DNA of 64,000 bases from Salvia splendens (GCF_004379255.2 NC_056037.1:30291012-30355011), one strand, 5' to 3'; shown: positions 1-10,245, counted from the first letter of the stretch. Program-made: numbers and translations. Notes: generated from the sequence alone by a model not told the origin.

Positions 1-145
1 GGTACTCACTCATTTTAATAACATGGAAATCAGCAGGGTACAGAAAATCATGCACTTTGACTATTACATTTTCCAACACGCCCTTAGAACTGATGCATGA
101 CCTATTAGCTAGTTGAATTACCACCTTCGCATCAACTATTCTTAC

Positions 146-571
146 TCATTCCAGTTTCTTATAAAGCGAAAGCGGCAAAACATTTATTGACGCACCTAGA
201 TCACACATAGCATGCTCGACCTTAATGTTTCCAATTGAAATGGTGAGAGTGAACATACCTGGATCAGTATGATTTGAGGGCATTCTTCTCTTCTGAATCA
301 CTGCCGATACGGTTTCCCCAATCACAATTTTACCGCTGGGTTTGGTCTTCCCGGCGATGAACTCTTTGATAAACGTACTGAAGATGGGAAGCTTTAAAGC
401 TTGGAGAAATGGCAGATTTATTTCCAGCTTCCCAAAAATTTCCATGAAGTCCGACGGATCCTTCTTTTTCTTCCTAGGTTCACCTCTGTGGGGAAAGGGT
501 TTCACTTGCCTTTCATTGTTGTTAACGTTCACCTTGGAAGATTCTCCCATTTCTCTCCTGACTTCTTCCAT
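146..571 (-). pseudogene. Retrotransposon aspartic protease fragment
   Basis: This is the region between gag and protease of the Athila-like element. A basic, proline-containing linker is followed by the pattern LxLPFLQALKLPIFSTFIKE and then by CDLGASINVLPLSLYKKL. That is the plant gypsy retropepsin signature with DLGAS in place of DTGAS, a form common in Athila proteases. The frame closes 19 codons after the active-site block, so the flap and C-terminal half are missing. It is not in frame with the gag remnant to its right. It is a remnant with no host function. Confidence 0.75.
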
Positions 572-637
572 CTCCGCCTCAACTCCTGGACCTGAGAACT
601 GTTGGTCAGCTGCTTGGGGTATTGGTTTATCAACTTT

Positions 638-1393
638 TCAGCTCTGGCCATCGTTCTCTGTTCTGACCTCCCCTGTTTCAGCTTCCCCTGTTCCGGTTTC
701 CTCTGTTTCGGTTTCTTTCTGCAATGGAGTTGGAATGGGTTCTACTCCTTTCTTCACACTTGGACCATCATATTCTCGCCCCGATCTCAAGGTTATCTGG
801 CTGATGTTGGCCCTGTCTGGTGGTTTAACCGATGCAGGAATCCTTCCTTCGTTCCCGCGCATCTCACTCAAAGAAGTCGCGATCTGAGAGAGTTGTTTTG
901 CTAACATGTCCATGGCTGCCTTCTGTTCAGTTTGCGCATCTTGAAGCTTCTGAATATCTGTCGAGTTAGGTGGCCTCTTCTGAATGCTGCAGAGTTTGCA
1001 AAACTTGTGTAAGAACTCGTAGGGACATTCTATCTTGCGGCCGTAGAAGTATGGCATGACCACCAGTACATTGGTCTTGATGTCTATCAATCTCTGAGCT
1101 GGGGTGATCACTATTGCTTGTGCCAGCTCGCCGTTCAGATGAGCATTAAGCGAGCCGATCTCTGGATCATTGTCTGGTTCAGCTGCCATTCTGACTGTTT
1201 CTTCTTCTTCTGAGTCTGCAGGCGACTCAACTTCCTCTTTGATGGGTGGAACTAGGTCGTCGTCACTTTCTGAACTCAGTTGGCCCGGAAATCCTGTTTT
1301 CAACCCAGATCGGGTGGTAACAGGAGAGACTGTTTTCTTTATCTGCCAACCAAATGAGTTATTCCAGTGTCCAGACCTTGAGCCTCTGCTCAT
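638..1393 (-). pseudogene. Retrotransposon gag remnant with internal deletion
   Basis: The frame starts near MSRGSRSG at 1393. It keeps a gag-like N-terminal stretch (MPYFYGRKIECPYEFLHKF) and the C-terminal linker (coiled part with QKAAMDMLAKQLSQIATSLSEM, then ISQITLRSGREYDGP). The large central capsid region expected between them is missing: FLHKF is followed almost at once by CKLCSIQKRP. ITLRSG followed by an acidic and basic linker is characteristic of plant Athila and Tat gag-protease junctions. I infer a deletion derivative. A frame change separates it from the protease fragment. Confidence 0.65.
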
Positions 1394-1475
1394 AAACTGA
1401 AAAGAAAATGAAAAACAACAAATTAAAACTATGTACGCCAAAAATCTCTAGATGCAAACATAAACAACGCCATCC

Positions 1476-1494
1476 ATCCCCGGCAACGGCTCCA
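1476..1494 (-). other. Primer-binding site, tRNA-Asp type
   Basis: On the minus strand this reads TGGAGCCGTTGCCGGGGAT, matching the complement of plant tRNA-Asp (TGGCGCCGTTGCCGGGGAT) at all but one position. It lies between the gag remnant and the presumed 5' LTR, whose inner edge starts at the TG at 1497. Confidence 0.7.
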
Positions 1495-3076
1495 TTTGAA
1501 GCGTGGGGATTCGATGATGTGATGTGTGCTTTAAGAGCTCTTTCAATTTCTTAGGTCTAGAGGGTTTGCTAGAGCACAGGCTCTAGGAGATCGTGAACTT
1601 TCAGAATGCAGTCGTTGTCACAGCAAATCCTGCTTCAAAACCTTAACCCTCTACACTATCGGCTAGTATAGGGAAGTCGGGATCGAATCCAAGAGGATGG
1701 AAGCGTTAGAATGCATTGAGAGAACTTTTGGATGGTTGGCTGCTGCCACGCAACACGAGGATTAGGTTTTAACTACTAGGCCTGGGAATTGAAATCTAGT
1801 CTATTCTAACTACCAAATCTGGAGAACTGAAAGTACGTAAAACATAAATGCATGCATGTTTCGTATCCAAAAGCAACTCAAGAGTATTCACCAAATTCCT
1901 GGGTCAAGTAAAAGAGTTTCCTAAAACAGTTAGACACACAGCACGCAAAGTAAACGACAAGATCAGATTTCTCTATTTGGCTACTAACAGAAAGCTGCAA
2001 TTAACAAACTAAAGCGTCTCGACTGTAACTACCGATCGACTTCATCCTCTCCAACACACAAGCACGAAGATAAACAGAACAGAACATGAAAACAGAGTAT
2101 ATTTCAGATTGAACGATAAACACTTCAATTAAACTACCAGCTATCAGATCTAATCTACTAGACTAAGTGAATAAGCAGCAACGGAGTTTTCCATGCAGAT
2201 CCTAACACACGTACTTCAAATTCAAACAATTAACAGAAATCTAAGATAGATCTACCAGAACCATCACCAAACACACCAGATCCACAACTTTCAACATCAT
2301 TCCAACTCCGCTTCATCCTCAATTCAATTGATCAACTCTGATCTCAACTCCGATCAACAAACCAATTGCAAAAAGCATCCAACACAGTAAATCAGAGCAG
2401 TAAACATCAGAATCAAACGAGAACTGAAAACCGAACTGGATTAACCAAAAAATGTAAACGAGTCACAAACAATCGCCCAATTTCCGGCAATGAAATCGGC
2501 GAGATAAGAGTACGTGCAGAAAATAAATTATTTCTTCACTCCTTCTCGGAGTGGTATTAAACCTTCTAAAAGATCAAAACAAACACCAACTAACTACCCA
2601 GATTTCCCATTGAACCAAGTGCGTGAGCTTAAGTGAGTGAATCTAGAGCGACCCGAAATAACCAAGGAAAATTTCTAACTCCTCTCTTTTTTTTACGCAA
2701 TCTTCCTGGTATTTATAGGAGTGGCTCTGATCCCTAGGGCAACGGTCTTCTTGATTTGACGATTGTGCCCTCGAGGATTTCGCTCCTTTTTCTTCACTTT
2801 TTCTCTTCTTTCCTCTGCCCTGGTAACTGTTCTTCGTTCTTGAGCCTGACACATAATTCACGCACCTGGACTTATAAATGCATGTTAGCACCGTAGAAAA
2901 CACATTATTTATATATAAAATAGATGCATGAAACGATCCTTATCACTCTGCGAAGAACACACTCACCACTCACATAGATCAAGGTGAGAACAATTAAAGA
3001 CGAGAGTTGCTTATATAGAAAGAAAGATGGGAGAAGTGAGAGAAATTGCGAAAGTGAATGTAAGAGAATGAAAATC

Positions 3077-3510
3077 TGTTATAGACCAAAGAGGGGAAGT
3101 CTCTTAAATGACTAACATGTTGGGAGAGAGAGAATCAATTTAGTCTACATACCCCACATTAGTTGTTCTCGCAACCGACGTGGGACATTGAGTACCTCAG
3201 CGGTCAACGTCCTCGTTGGTCATAAGGGCCACCCCACCACTCTAAGTTCTCTTTGGTCATGGCGAATTCTTTCCTCAGCCATAACTCCGTGGGCCACCAC
3301 TTCGAGTCGAACCCAAGTGTACTGGTCAAGGCGAGTTATTTTCACAGCCACCACTCCGATCTGTTTTGGCTCTCAATGAAAGCACCAATGTTAAAACCAA
3401 ACAAGTTATAACTCGTTATAAAATACTAGCCTGTTTGGAAGGAGAGTTCATTTAGTCTATAAACCCATACCAATTGTTTCATAACCGACGTGGAACATTG
3501 AGTCTATAAT
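3077..3510 (-). mobile_element. Short TRIM-like LTR element
   Basis: Two related direct repeats, about 3077-3191 and 3389-3503, both open with TGTTA and both contain TTAGTCTA and CCGACGTGG(G/A)ACATTGAGT. The 200-bp interior has no coding capacity. Next to the right repeat, at about 3370-3388, the minus strand reads TTGGTGCTTTCATTGAGAG, a primer-binding-site-like sequence. This is the layout of a terminal-repeat retrotransposon in miniature. The two repeats differ clearly, so the copy is old. AAAATC occurs on both sides (3071-3076 and 3511-3516) and may be the target duplication, but the right LTR edge is uncertain. Confidence 0.55.
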
Positions 3511-3917
3511 AAAATCCTTTCGAATAGATGAGCCTGAAAGAACTCCTTGATTCTCAAGAGTCATTGGGTTGACCCATCTAGTTTGTGGATTTTTTCTTTA
3601 GTGTAAATATATAGTATCAAATAGTGATTGTACTTTAACTATTTACGCAAAATTCAAACTTAAAATAATATTTTCTAGTATTTTTTTACTCATAAAATTT
3701 GAAAAAAAAAATTAGGTTTGTTTTAGTGCAAATTAAAAATGGAATATATTATACTCAAAAATCCAAAATTGGATGGTTTGGATGGATATTGGAGTACCAT
3801 TGGAGTTGATTATTGCCTACTCCATTTTGAGTTTTAATGTACAATTGAAGATAGTATTAGAAACCTCGATTTTGGGCCACAATATGTGACCTCAAATACA
3901 TCCGCATATATATTATA
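3511..3917. other. AT-rich intergenic stretch
   Basis: No open frame, RNA gene or clear repeat boundary was seen here. The sequence is AT-rich and low in complexity. Confidence 0.6.
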
Positions 3918-4498
3918 CTCCCTTCATCGTAAGGTAGTTGGTACATTTCATTTAGGCACAAGATTTAAGAAATTGATGTGTTAAAGGTTAAAATGGAGAG
4001 AGTAAATTAGTAAGAGTGAGAATAAATTAAAATAAAGGAAGAGAGATAAAGTAGAAGAGAGAATAAAGTTTTTGCAAGAAAACGATAATGACTCAACTAC
4101 CTTAAGACAACCCAAAAGATAATACGATCTAAGCCCCTTGGCCTAGCGGTTAAGGGCGCTGGATACCGCGTCCATCTTGGAGGTCGCGAGTTCGACCCCT
4201 AGGAGGCGCATCTTGGGGATTAATTTCCCCTGGGGGGTTCTTGAGTCACTGGCCTGGACCCAGGAGTTGGGGGAGGTAGCCTGTTCATGGCGTAGCCTAG
4301 ACCCGTGCTTGGGGGAGGTAGGTAGACTCGTTCCTACCCAACCCGACAACGAAGTGCAGCTCGGTGGTAAGACGCTTCACCTCCGACCGTTAGGTCGGGG
4401 GTCCGAGTCATTTCAGAGGGTAGATGGGGAACCATGGTTGATCCTCCTTAAAAAAAAACCCAAAAGATAATACGACTCAATTACCTTGAGACGGGGAA
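3918..4498. mobile_element. Stowaway-type MITE split by a SINE
   Basis: The left end, CTCCCTTCATCGTAAGGTAGTTG after TA at 3916-3917, pairs with the right end, which reads on the minus strand TTCCCCGTCTCAAGGTAATTG before TA at 4499-4500. CTCCCT ends and a TA target are the hallmark of Stowaway (Tc1/mariner-derived) MITEs. Without the SINE at 4128-4458 and its duplicated target, the element is about 230 bp. It has no coding capacity. Confidence 0.75.
4128..4458 (+). mobile_element. tRNA-derived SINE, possibly with two tRNA-like units
   Basis: An RNA polymerase III promoter is visible: an A box at about 4139-4151 (TGGCCTAGCGGTT) and a B box at about 4188-4198 (GAGTTCGACCC). The unit ends in a run of nine A residues and is flanked by a perfect 17-bp target duplication, CCCAAAAGATAATACGA, at 4111-4127 and 4459-4475. 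Near the 3' end, 4353-4411 again looks tRNA-like: an A-box-like AGCTCGGTGGTAAGAC followed by a B-box-like GGGGGTCCGAGTCA. The element could therefore be a dimer of two tRNA-related heads. Transcription would be by Pol III and movement would need LINE proteins supplied in trans. Confidence 0.85.
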
Positions 4499-4838
4499 TA
4501 CTATGTTCTTATTTTCATCTCCCCTTGCTACTCAATAATGTCTTGTAATATTGGAGCTAAAAATAAACAAGTACATAATCAAAATAATTGTACAATTTTC
4601 TTCCTCAACCAAACAATCATCCTACAATCAACCAACATAAGAGTAAACCATCAACTTTGATAAATAAATGCAAAATTAATCAATTAATGTTACAATTAGC
4701 TGTTGTTTTGAATTTGATTGAGATGTGAATGTTTACGTGAAGATTCAAAGCATGGTTGATAATCAAGTTGAAGAGAAGAAGGAAAACCGAGAGAATCATG
4801 CACATGATGATCAAGCAAGGTTAAAGGAAAACTATCTT

Positions 4839-5455
4839 TGTTGGGTCGTGATACCGCCGATCTCACACGCGCACGAACGAAAGAATAAAGCACACAACGA
4901 TGTAACGTGGTTCGGTGATAAACCACCTACGTCCACGGAGAAGATGACCGGAATCTTATTGATGAACAACTCTCAAATACAATGAACTCACACTCACAAT
5001 TCAATCACTCCAAACTAATCGCAAGCTAGAGCAATAATCTCCTAATTGTGTATGTGTATTGTGTATTCTTTCTTCTATCTTTTCAACTGGAAACTATCGA
5101 GCTATATATGCGAAGAACAAGAAATAACCCATCAACTGATTTCACACAAAACAGTTATAACCGCTGATTCCCAACGGCTAGTTTCAGCTCACCAAACCGA
5201 GCTCCTTTCTTGATCTCTTCCTCGAGCTCCAACGGCTCCATCACTTAATCAAATCAGCAGCTTGACGTGAATGAGTTGCTCAAGAATGATAGTTTCCTTG
5301 CGCAAGAATGATAGTTTCCTTGCGCAAGAATGATAGTCCGCCAGTGTAAGAATGATAACTTGCGGCAGCAAGAATGATAACTTGCGGCTGCAAGAATGAT
5401 ACTTTGCTTATGCAAGAATGATACTTTGCATGATTTGCATGGACACACATCCACA
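4839..5455 (-). repeat. Copia element 3' LTR (617 bp)
   Basis: Bounded by TG and CA. In element orientation U3 starts at 5455. Just inside U3 (about 5283-5432) lie seven imperfect 22-bp tandem units, each carrying CAAGAATGATA or TAAGAATGATA. The plus-strand view ends in ACATCCACA at the interior junction. Confidence 0.95.
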
Positions 5456-5523
5456 AATCTCCACCTTGTCCTTGCAAAGCTCCATCAATATCTAGATTCC
5501 CTTCTCAATCCTTGTTACAAATC

Positions 5524-8500
5524 TCAACACTCCACAATTTCAACCAACTTCAAACAATGTTTGAATTTCGAAGTTGGCAGAGATTTTGTCAACATATCTG
5601 ATGCATTTTCTTCGGTAGGAACTTTCACCACATTGATCTTTCCACTTTGAATCTCATCTCTGATGAAGTGTCTCCTCACATCTATATGCTTCGATCTCTC
5701 ATGGAACATTTGGTGCTTGGCTAAACATATTGCTGAGTTACTGTCACAGTTAATCTTTACTGCTCCCAACTCCATTCTCAGATCTTGCATGATCCCTTGC
5801 AGCCATTTTCCCTCCTTTGCAGCCTCTGTTAATGCAATATACTCAGCCTCGGTTGTGGATAACGCAACCACAGACTGTAGATTCGATTTCCAGCTGACTG
5901 CTGTTCCAAATAAGGTGAATATGTAGCCACTTTGGGATTTTCTGTTGTCCAAGTTGGCTGCATAATCCGAATCACAAAATCCCTCAAGAACTTCATCCTT
6001 TTCAGACCAAGCTTCACTGCCAAACTTCAAACCAATCATTGCAGATCCTTTTAGGTACTTCAGAATCCATTTCAGAGCAGCCCAGTGCTCTCTACCCGGA
6101 TCAGCCATGTACCTACTAGCCACACTTATAGCATGAGCTACATCCGGTCTTGTGCATATCATCAAATACATCACACTGCCCACTATATTCGCATAGGGTA
6201 TCAGGCTCATTTCTCTCCTAGCATCCTCTGTTCTTGGCATTTGTTCTTTGCTAAGTCTGAAATGACCTGCCAGTGGAGTGGAAACAGGCTTTGCATCTTT
6301 CACTTGATACTTCTCCACCACCTTTCTGATGTAGTCAGCCTGGAACAACTTCAATTCCTTCTTCCTTCTGTTTCTGACAATATCCATACCCAGGATCCTC
6401 TTGGCTTCTCCAAGATCCTTCATCTCAAACTTCTGCCTCAGCTCCTCTTTCACAGTTTGCAGCTCATTCTTGTTTGAACCTGCCAGTAGAATATCATCTA
6501 CATACAGCAACAGGTAGGCAATTATCAGATCTCCCTTCTTCTTGATGTACACACAACTATCAAAGCTTGACCTTTCAAAATTCATCAACTCCATTTGCTC
6601 ATGGAATTTCTTATTCCACTGCCTACTACTTTGCTTGAGGCCATATAAGCTCTTTTTCAGCAAGCACACTTTCTTTTCCTCTCCAGGCTTCTCAAAGCCT
6701 TTAGGCTGCACCATGTAGATTGTTTCTTCCAAATCTCCATGTAAAAAAGCTGTCTTCACATCAAGTTGATGCAGCTCCCAATCAAAATGAGCTGTCAAGG
6801 CCAACAAGATCCGAATAGATGTGTGTTTCACCACTGGAGAGAACACCTCAGTGTAGTCAATACCCTCCACTTGTGTGAACCCTCTAGCAACCAGCCTTGC
6901 CTTAAACCGTATGCTTTCAACTTCCCCCACCTCTACCTTCTTCTTAAATAGCCATTTGCAACTTATCAGCTTCTGAGTCCCTGGATCAGTTACCAAAATC
7001 CAAGTCCCATTTCTCAGCAAGGATTCTATTTCTTCTTCCATGGCTCTGACCCATTTCTGACTTTCTTTGCAACTTATGGCTTCCTCATAGGTTGAGGGTT
7101 CTGAAAACATGAGCACCTCAGCCACACAAAGAGCAAAGAAACTCATATCATAATCTGAAAATCTGCTAGGCAATCCTGCATTTCTTCTGGGATTTCTTCT
7201 AACTCTTTGACTTGCATCAGTTTGCTGTTCTGATGATTGTTGGCTATTAGTGTCCTGAGCTGGTTGATGGTTAGATGCTCCACCTTCTTCCTGGTTCTCT
7301 GTGATCTCAGAATCTTCATCACCATCTGATCTGTGGTATTCTTTGCCAAACTCGAAATTCTGCACTCCTGAGCTGCTGCTCTCACCATCAGATACTTCTT
7401 TCTTCTTCTTGAATGGCATCTCTTCTTCATTAAATGTCACATCTCTGCTCACAATGATATTTTGGCCTGCTCTATCGAAGTTCCATAATCTGTACCCCTT
7501 CACTCCATCTTGGTACCCCAGCATTACACATTTTCTTGCCCTCGGTTCCAGTTTATCTTGCTTGACATGTGCATAGGCACCACATCCAAACACCCTCAGA
7601 GTGGAGTAATCACCAAGGCTTCCATACCATCTCTGATCTGGAGTTTCATTTGATATTGCTGAGGAGGGGCATTTGTTAATCAGATTAGCTGCAGTAGACA
7701 TAGCTTCTGCCCAGAATTTCTTTGGCATCCCAGAGTAGAACAACATGCATCTCACTCTTTCTAGCAATGTCCTATTCATTCTCTCTGCCAATCCATTTTG
7801 CTGAGGGGTCCTAGGCACTGTCCTACGCCTTCTTATTCCCTTCATTTTACAGAAATCATCAAACTCAGCAGATAGAAATTCCATCCCATTGTCAGTCCGC
7901 AGATACTTCAAGACAGATCCTCTTTCATTCTCATATCTTGTATGCCATTCTTTGAATCTTTCAAATGCTTGAGACTTTTCTTTCAGAATATAAATCCACA
8001 CTTTCCTAGAGTAATCATCTATGATGGAGATAAAATACTTACCTCCACCTATGGATTCTGTTGGAGATGGCCCCCATAGGTCACTGTGGGCATACACAAA
8101 AGGTCTTGTAGATGTGTGCTTTCCTCCAGTGAATGGCAACCTTTTGGCCTTCCCAAGCATACAGGACTCACATTTGCTCAACTTCTCTGTTGCACCCAGC
8201 TTCATAACCCCATGCTTAGCAAGTTCTCTGATGCCCTTCTCACCCACATGCCCCAACCTGGCATGCCAAAGATTCAAGTTCTCTGACTGAGCAGTATTGA
8301 CAGAATCCACCACTGTCTCACCAACCAAGTAATATAGGCTGTTCTTTCTTTGAGCTTCCATCACAATTCTGGAGCCTTTAGTTACTCTAAGAACCCCATT
8401 ACCAGAATCAAACCTGCACCCCTTTGATTCCAACATTCCAAGAGATATCAAATTTCTCTTAATTTGAGGTATAAATCTGACCTCTATGAGAGTTTTCACA

Positions 8501-9567
8501 CTCCCATCCTTCATTCTCAGTCTGATATTCCCAATGCCCTTGACATTACACATTTGATCATTCCCTAGTATCACTGATCCTTCCCAATCTGATAATTCTT
8601 GGAACCAAGACTTGTGGGAACAAATGTGAAAGGAGCAACCTGAATCCATGATCCAGCATTCTTCAATCTTGGCCCCTGAGTGGATATTCAAAGCCTCATT
8701 ATCTTCAACATCCTGAGCCAGATCAGCGGTCTCTGCATTCCCAGCCCTTTCTTGCTCTTGTTTTTTCTTCCAAGCAAAACAATGTTTCTTTAAATGGCCG
8801 GGTTTTTTACAGTAGTGACAGCTCATTTTCTCCTTCCACCCACCACCTTCTTCCTTCTTCTGGAACTTCTTCTTGGAACCCTTCTTATTCTGATTGTTCT
8901 TCACATGCAGGCTCTCAGCCACTGGATCAGGTTGTTTAGCATCAGCCTTCTGCGATTCCTTCAGCTTCAATGCAGAATGTATCTCTTCATATGTAACCTT
9001 GGCCTCTCTACCAAGAAGCACGGCATCCTTGAAGTGCTCATAACTCTTGGGCAGGGAATTGAGCAACATTAAAGCCTTATCTTCATCCTTAATCACCTCA
9101 TCAATGTTTTCAAGATCATCTATGCATTTCCCAAACTCCTCAAGCTGTTCAGAAATGCTCTTTCCATCTGAAAACTTGAAAGCAAGAAGTTTCTGCTTCA
9201 AATGCAAACGATTTGCAAGAGACTTGGTCATATACAATGACTCAAGTTTTGTCCAAACGCCCGCAGCCGTCTCCTCTTTGGAAACTTCCCTCAGCACCCT
9301 ATCTGTCAAGTTCAAGATCAGGGTGCTGTAAGCCTTATATTGCATATCTTGAAGCCTTCCTTTTTCTTTCTCATCGGCCTCAGGCTTTTCTTTAGCCTCG
9401 GTGCCATCCTTCAAGATATCCCATAGGCCTTGCTGCATCAAGATAGCCTTCATCTTCAACCTCCACAGCCCAAAGTCGTTTCTGCCGGTGAACTTCTCCA
9501 CCTCAAACTTGGCCGTGGACATTTCTTCGAACAGACGGTGGACAATCGTCAAGATCGGCTTAGACAC
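5524..9567 (-). CDS. Copia gag-pol polyprotein, intact
   Basis: A single open frame of 1,347 codons. The start may be 9567 or the in-frame ATG at 9522, which opens with MSTAKFEVEKF, the usual gag start in this family. The order is gag with a CCHC zinc knuckle (C250-C263, CHYCKKPGHLKKHC); aspartic protease (MDSGCSFHI, D308); integrase with its HHCC zinc domain (WHARLGHVGEKG to CESC) and DDE core (HSDLWGP, LRTDNGMEF, NGLAERMNRT); reverse transcriptase with YVDDILLAG at about residue 1020; and RNase H (GFCDSDYAANLDNRKS, STTEAEYIAL). Protease-integrase-RT-RNase H is the copia order. All signature residues I looked for are present. The gag N-terminus resembles the Retrofit/Ale lineage, which is inference. 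Confidence 0.95.
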   Translation of the reverse strand: MSKPILTIVHRLFEEMSTAKFEVEKFTGRNDFGLWRLKMKAILMQQGLWDILKDGTEAKEKPEADEKEKGRLQDMQYKAYSTLILNLTDRVLREVSKEETAAGVWTKLESLYMTKSLANRLHLKQKLLAFKFSDGKSISEQLEEFGKCIDDLENIDEVIKDEDKALMLLNSLPKSYEHFKDAVLLGREAKVTYEEIHSALKLKESQKADAKQPDPVAESLHVKNNQNKKGSKKKFQKKEEGGGWKEKMSCHYCKKPGHLKKHCFAWKKKQEQERAGNAETADLAQDVEDNEALNIHSGAKIEECWIMDSGCSFHICSHKSWFQELSDWEGSVILGNDQMCNVKGIGNIRLRMKDGSVKTLIEVRFIPQIKRNLISLGMLESKGCRFDSGNGVLRVTKGSRIVMEAQRKNSLYYLVGETVVDSVNTAQSENLNLWHARLGHVGEKGIRELAKHGVMKLGATEKLSKCESCMLGKAKRLPFTGGKHTSTRPFVYAHSDLWGPSPTESIGGGKYFISIIDDYSRKVWIYILKEKSQAFERFKEWHTRYENERGSVLKYLRTDNGMEFLSAEFDDFCKMKGIRRRRTVPRTPQQNGLAERMNRTLLERVRCMLFYSGMPKKFWAEAMSTAANLINKCPSSAISNETPDQRWYGSLGDYSTLRVFGCGAYAHVKQDKLEPRARKCVMLGYQDGVKGYRLWNFDRAGQNIIVSRDVTFNEEEMPFKKKKEVSDGESSSSGVQNFEFGKEYHRSDGDEDSEITENQEEGGASNHQPAQDTNSQQSSEQQTDASQRVRRNPRRNAGLPSRFSDYDMSFFALCVAEVLMFSEPSTYEEAISCKESQKWVRAMEEEIESLLRNGTWILVTDPGTQKLISCKWLFKKKVEVGEVESIRFKARLVARGFTQVEGIDYTEVFSPVVKHTSIRILLALTAHFDWELHQLDVKTAFLHGDLEETIYMVQPKGFEKPGEEKKVCLLKKSLYGLKQSSRQWNKKFHEQMELMNFERSSFDSCVYIKKKGDLIIAYLLLYVDDILLAGSNKNELQTVKEELRQKFEMKDLGEAKRILGMDIVRNRRKKELKLFQADYIRKVVEKYQVKDAKPVSTPLAGHFRLSKEQMPRTEDARREMSLIPYANIVGSVMYLMICTRPDVAHAISVASRYMADPGREHWAALKWILKYLKGSAMIGLKFGSEAWSEKDEVLEGFCDSDYAANLDNRKSQSGYIFTLFGTAVSWKSNLQSVVALSTTEAEYIALTEAAKEGKWLQGIMQDLRMELGAVKINCDSNSAICLAKHQMFHERSKHIDVRRHFIRDEIQSGKINVVKVPTEENASDMLTKSLPTSKFKHCLKLVEIVEC

Positions 9568-9625
9568 CAGAGCTTCTGGACCCTAACTCACCCAGAAAAC
9601 AATCAACAAGAAAACCTCTGGGATC

Positions 9626-9643
9626 TTCCCACAGACGGCGCCA
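9626..9643 (-). other. Primer-binding site of the copia element
   Basis: On the minus strand this reads TGGCGCCGTCTGTGGGAA, two bases from the 5' LTR. The first nine bases match the complement of the tRNA-Asp 3' end (TGGCGCCGT); the rest do not, so the primer tRNA is uncertain. The identical 18 nt occur at 33957-33974 beside the gypsy element. Confidence 0.75.
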
Positions 9644-9645
9644 CT

Positions 9646-10240
9646 TGTTGGGTCGTGATACCGCCGATCTCACACGCGCACGAACGAAAGAATAAAGCAC
9701 ACAACGATGTAACGTGGTTCGGTGATAAACCACCTACGTCCACGGAGAAGATGACCGGAATCTTATTGATGAACAACTCTCAAATACAATGAACTCACAC
9801 TCACAATTCAATCACTCCAAACTAATCGCAAGCTAGAGCAATAATCTCCTAATTGTGTATGTGTATTGTGTATTCTTTCTTCTATCTTTTCAACTGGAAA
9901 CTATCGAGCTATATATGCGAAGAACAAGAAATAACCCATCAACTGATTTCACACAAAACAGTTATAACCGCTGATTCCCAACGGCTAGTTTCAGCTCACC
10001 AAACCGAGCTCCTTTCTTGATCTCTTCCTCGAGCTCCAACGGCTCCATCACTTAATCAAATCAGCAGCTTGACGTGAATGAGTTGCTCAAGAATGATAGT
10101 TTCCTTGCGCAAGAATGATAGTTTCCTTGCGCAAGAATGATAGTCCGCCAGTGTAAGAATGATAACTTGCGGCAGCAAGAATGATAACTTGCGGCTGCAA
10201 GAATGATACTTTGCATGATTTGCATGGACACACATCCACA
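9646..10240 (-). repeat. Copia element 5' LTR (595 bp)
   Basis: Matches 4839-5455 throughout by eye except that it has six rather than seven of the 22-bp U3 repeat units. It drives transcription leftward. Its U5 end holds ACGTGGTTCG at 9712 and TACGTCCACGG at 9735, which enclose a short stem-loop. Confidence 0.95.
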
Positions 10241-10245
10241 ATCTT

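Larger units (their letters stand above)
1..3070 (-). mobile_element. Decayed Athila-like Ty3/gypsy retrotransposon, 5' part
   Basis: Read on the minus strand, the order from right to left is a probable 5' LTR (about 1497-3070), a primer-binding site (1476-1494), a gag remnant and a protease remnant, which runs off the left edge of the window. The primer-binding site, TGGAGCCGTTGCCGGGGAT, differs at one base from the complement of the plant tRNA-Asp 3' end, the primer typical of Athila elements. The right end of the LTR could not be fixed because no second LTR lies in the window. Reading frames are broken, so the copy is dead. Assignment to Athila rests on the protease and gag motifs plus the primer type. 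Confidence 0.75.
4839..10240 (-). mobile_element. Complete Ty1/copia LTR retrotransposon
   Basis: Two LTRs (4839-5455 and 9646-10240) flank one long minus-strand frame. A 5-bp target duplication, ATCTT, lies at 4834-4838 and 10241-10245. The 5' LTR in element orientation is the right one. Next to it, at 9626-9643, is the primer-binding site TGGCGCCGTCTGTGGGAA; next to the 3' LTR, at 5456-5473, is a purine-rich tract. The LTRs look identical by eye except for one 22-bp repeat unit, so the insertion is recent, and the open frame suggests the copy may still be autonomous. Confidence 0.95.

Noticed and set aside
3077..3510. Cassandra TRIM, which carries 5S rRNA sequence in its LTRs
   Set aside because: No 5S-like A box, IE or C box block was seen, and the primer site is not the tRNA-Met type.
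4139..4200. tRNA gene candidate
   Set aside because: A and B boxes are present but the segment is the head of a SINE with A-tail and 17-bp target duplication.
4752..4838. Small frame MVDNQVEEKKENREN that stays open across the copia insertion site (continuing at 10246)
   Set aside because: Only about 44 codons after removing the element, closely preceded by a stop, with no recognisable domain; too weak to call a disrupted gene.
5283..5432. Regularly spaced 22-bp repeats that resemble a CRISPR array
   Set aside because: They are head-to-tail degenerate units without spacers, inside the LTR of a plant copia element.
4834..10245. Idea that an unusual multi-gene host system spans the copia element
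   Set aside because: All recognisable coding sequence here belongs to one standard copia polyprotein.
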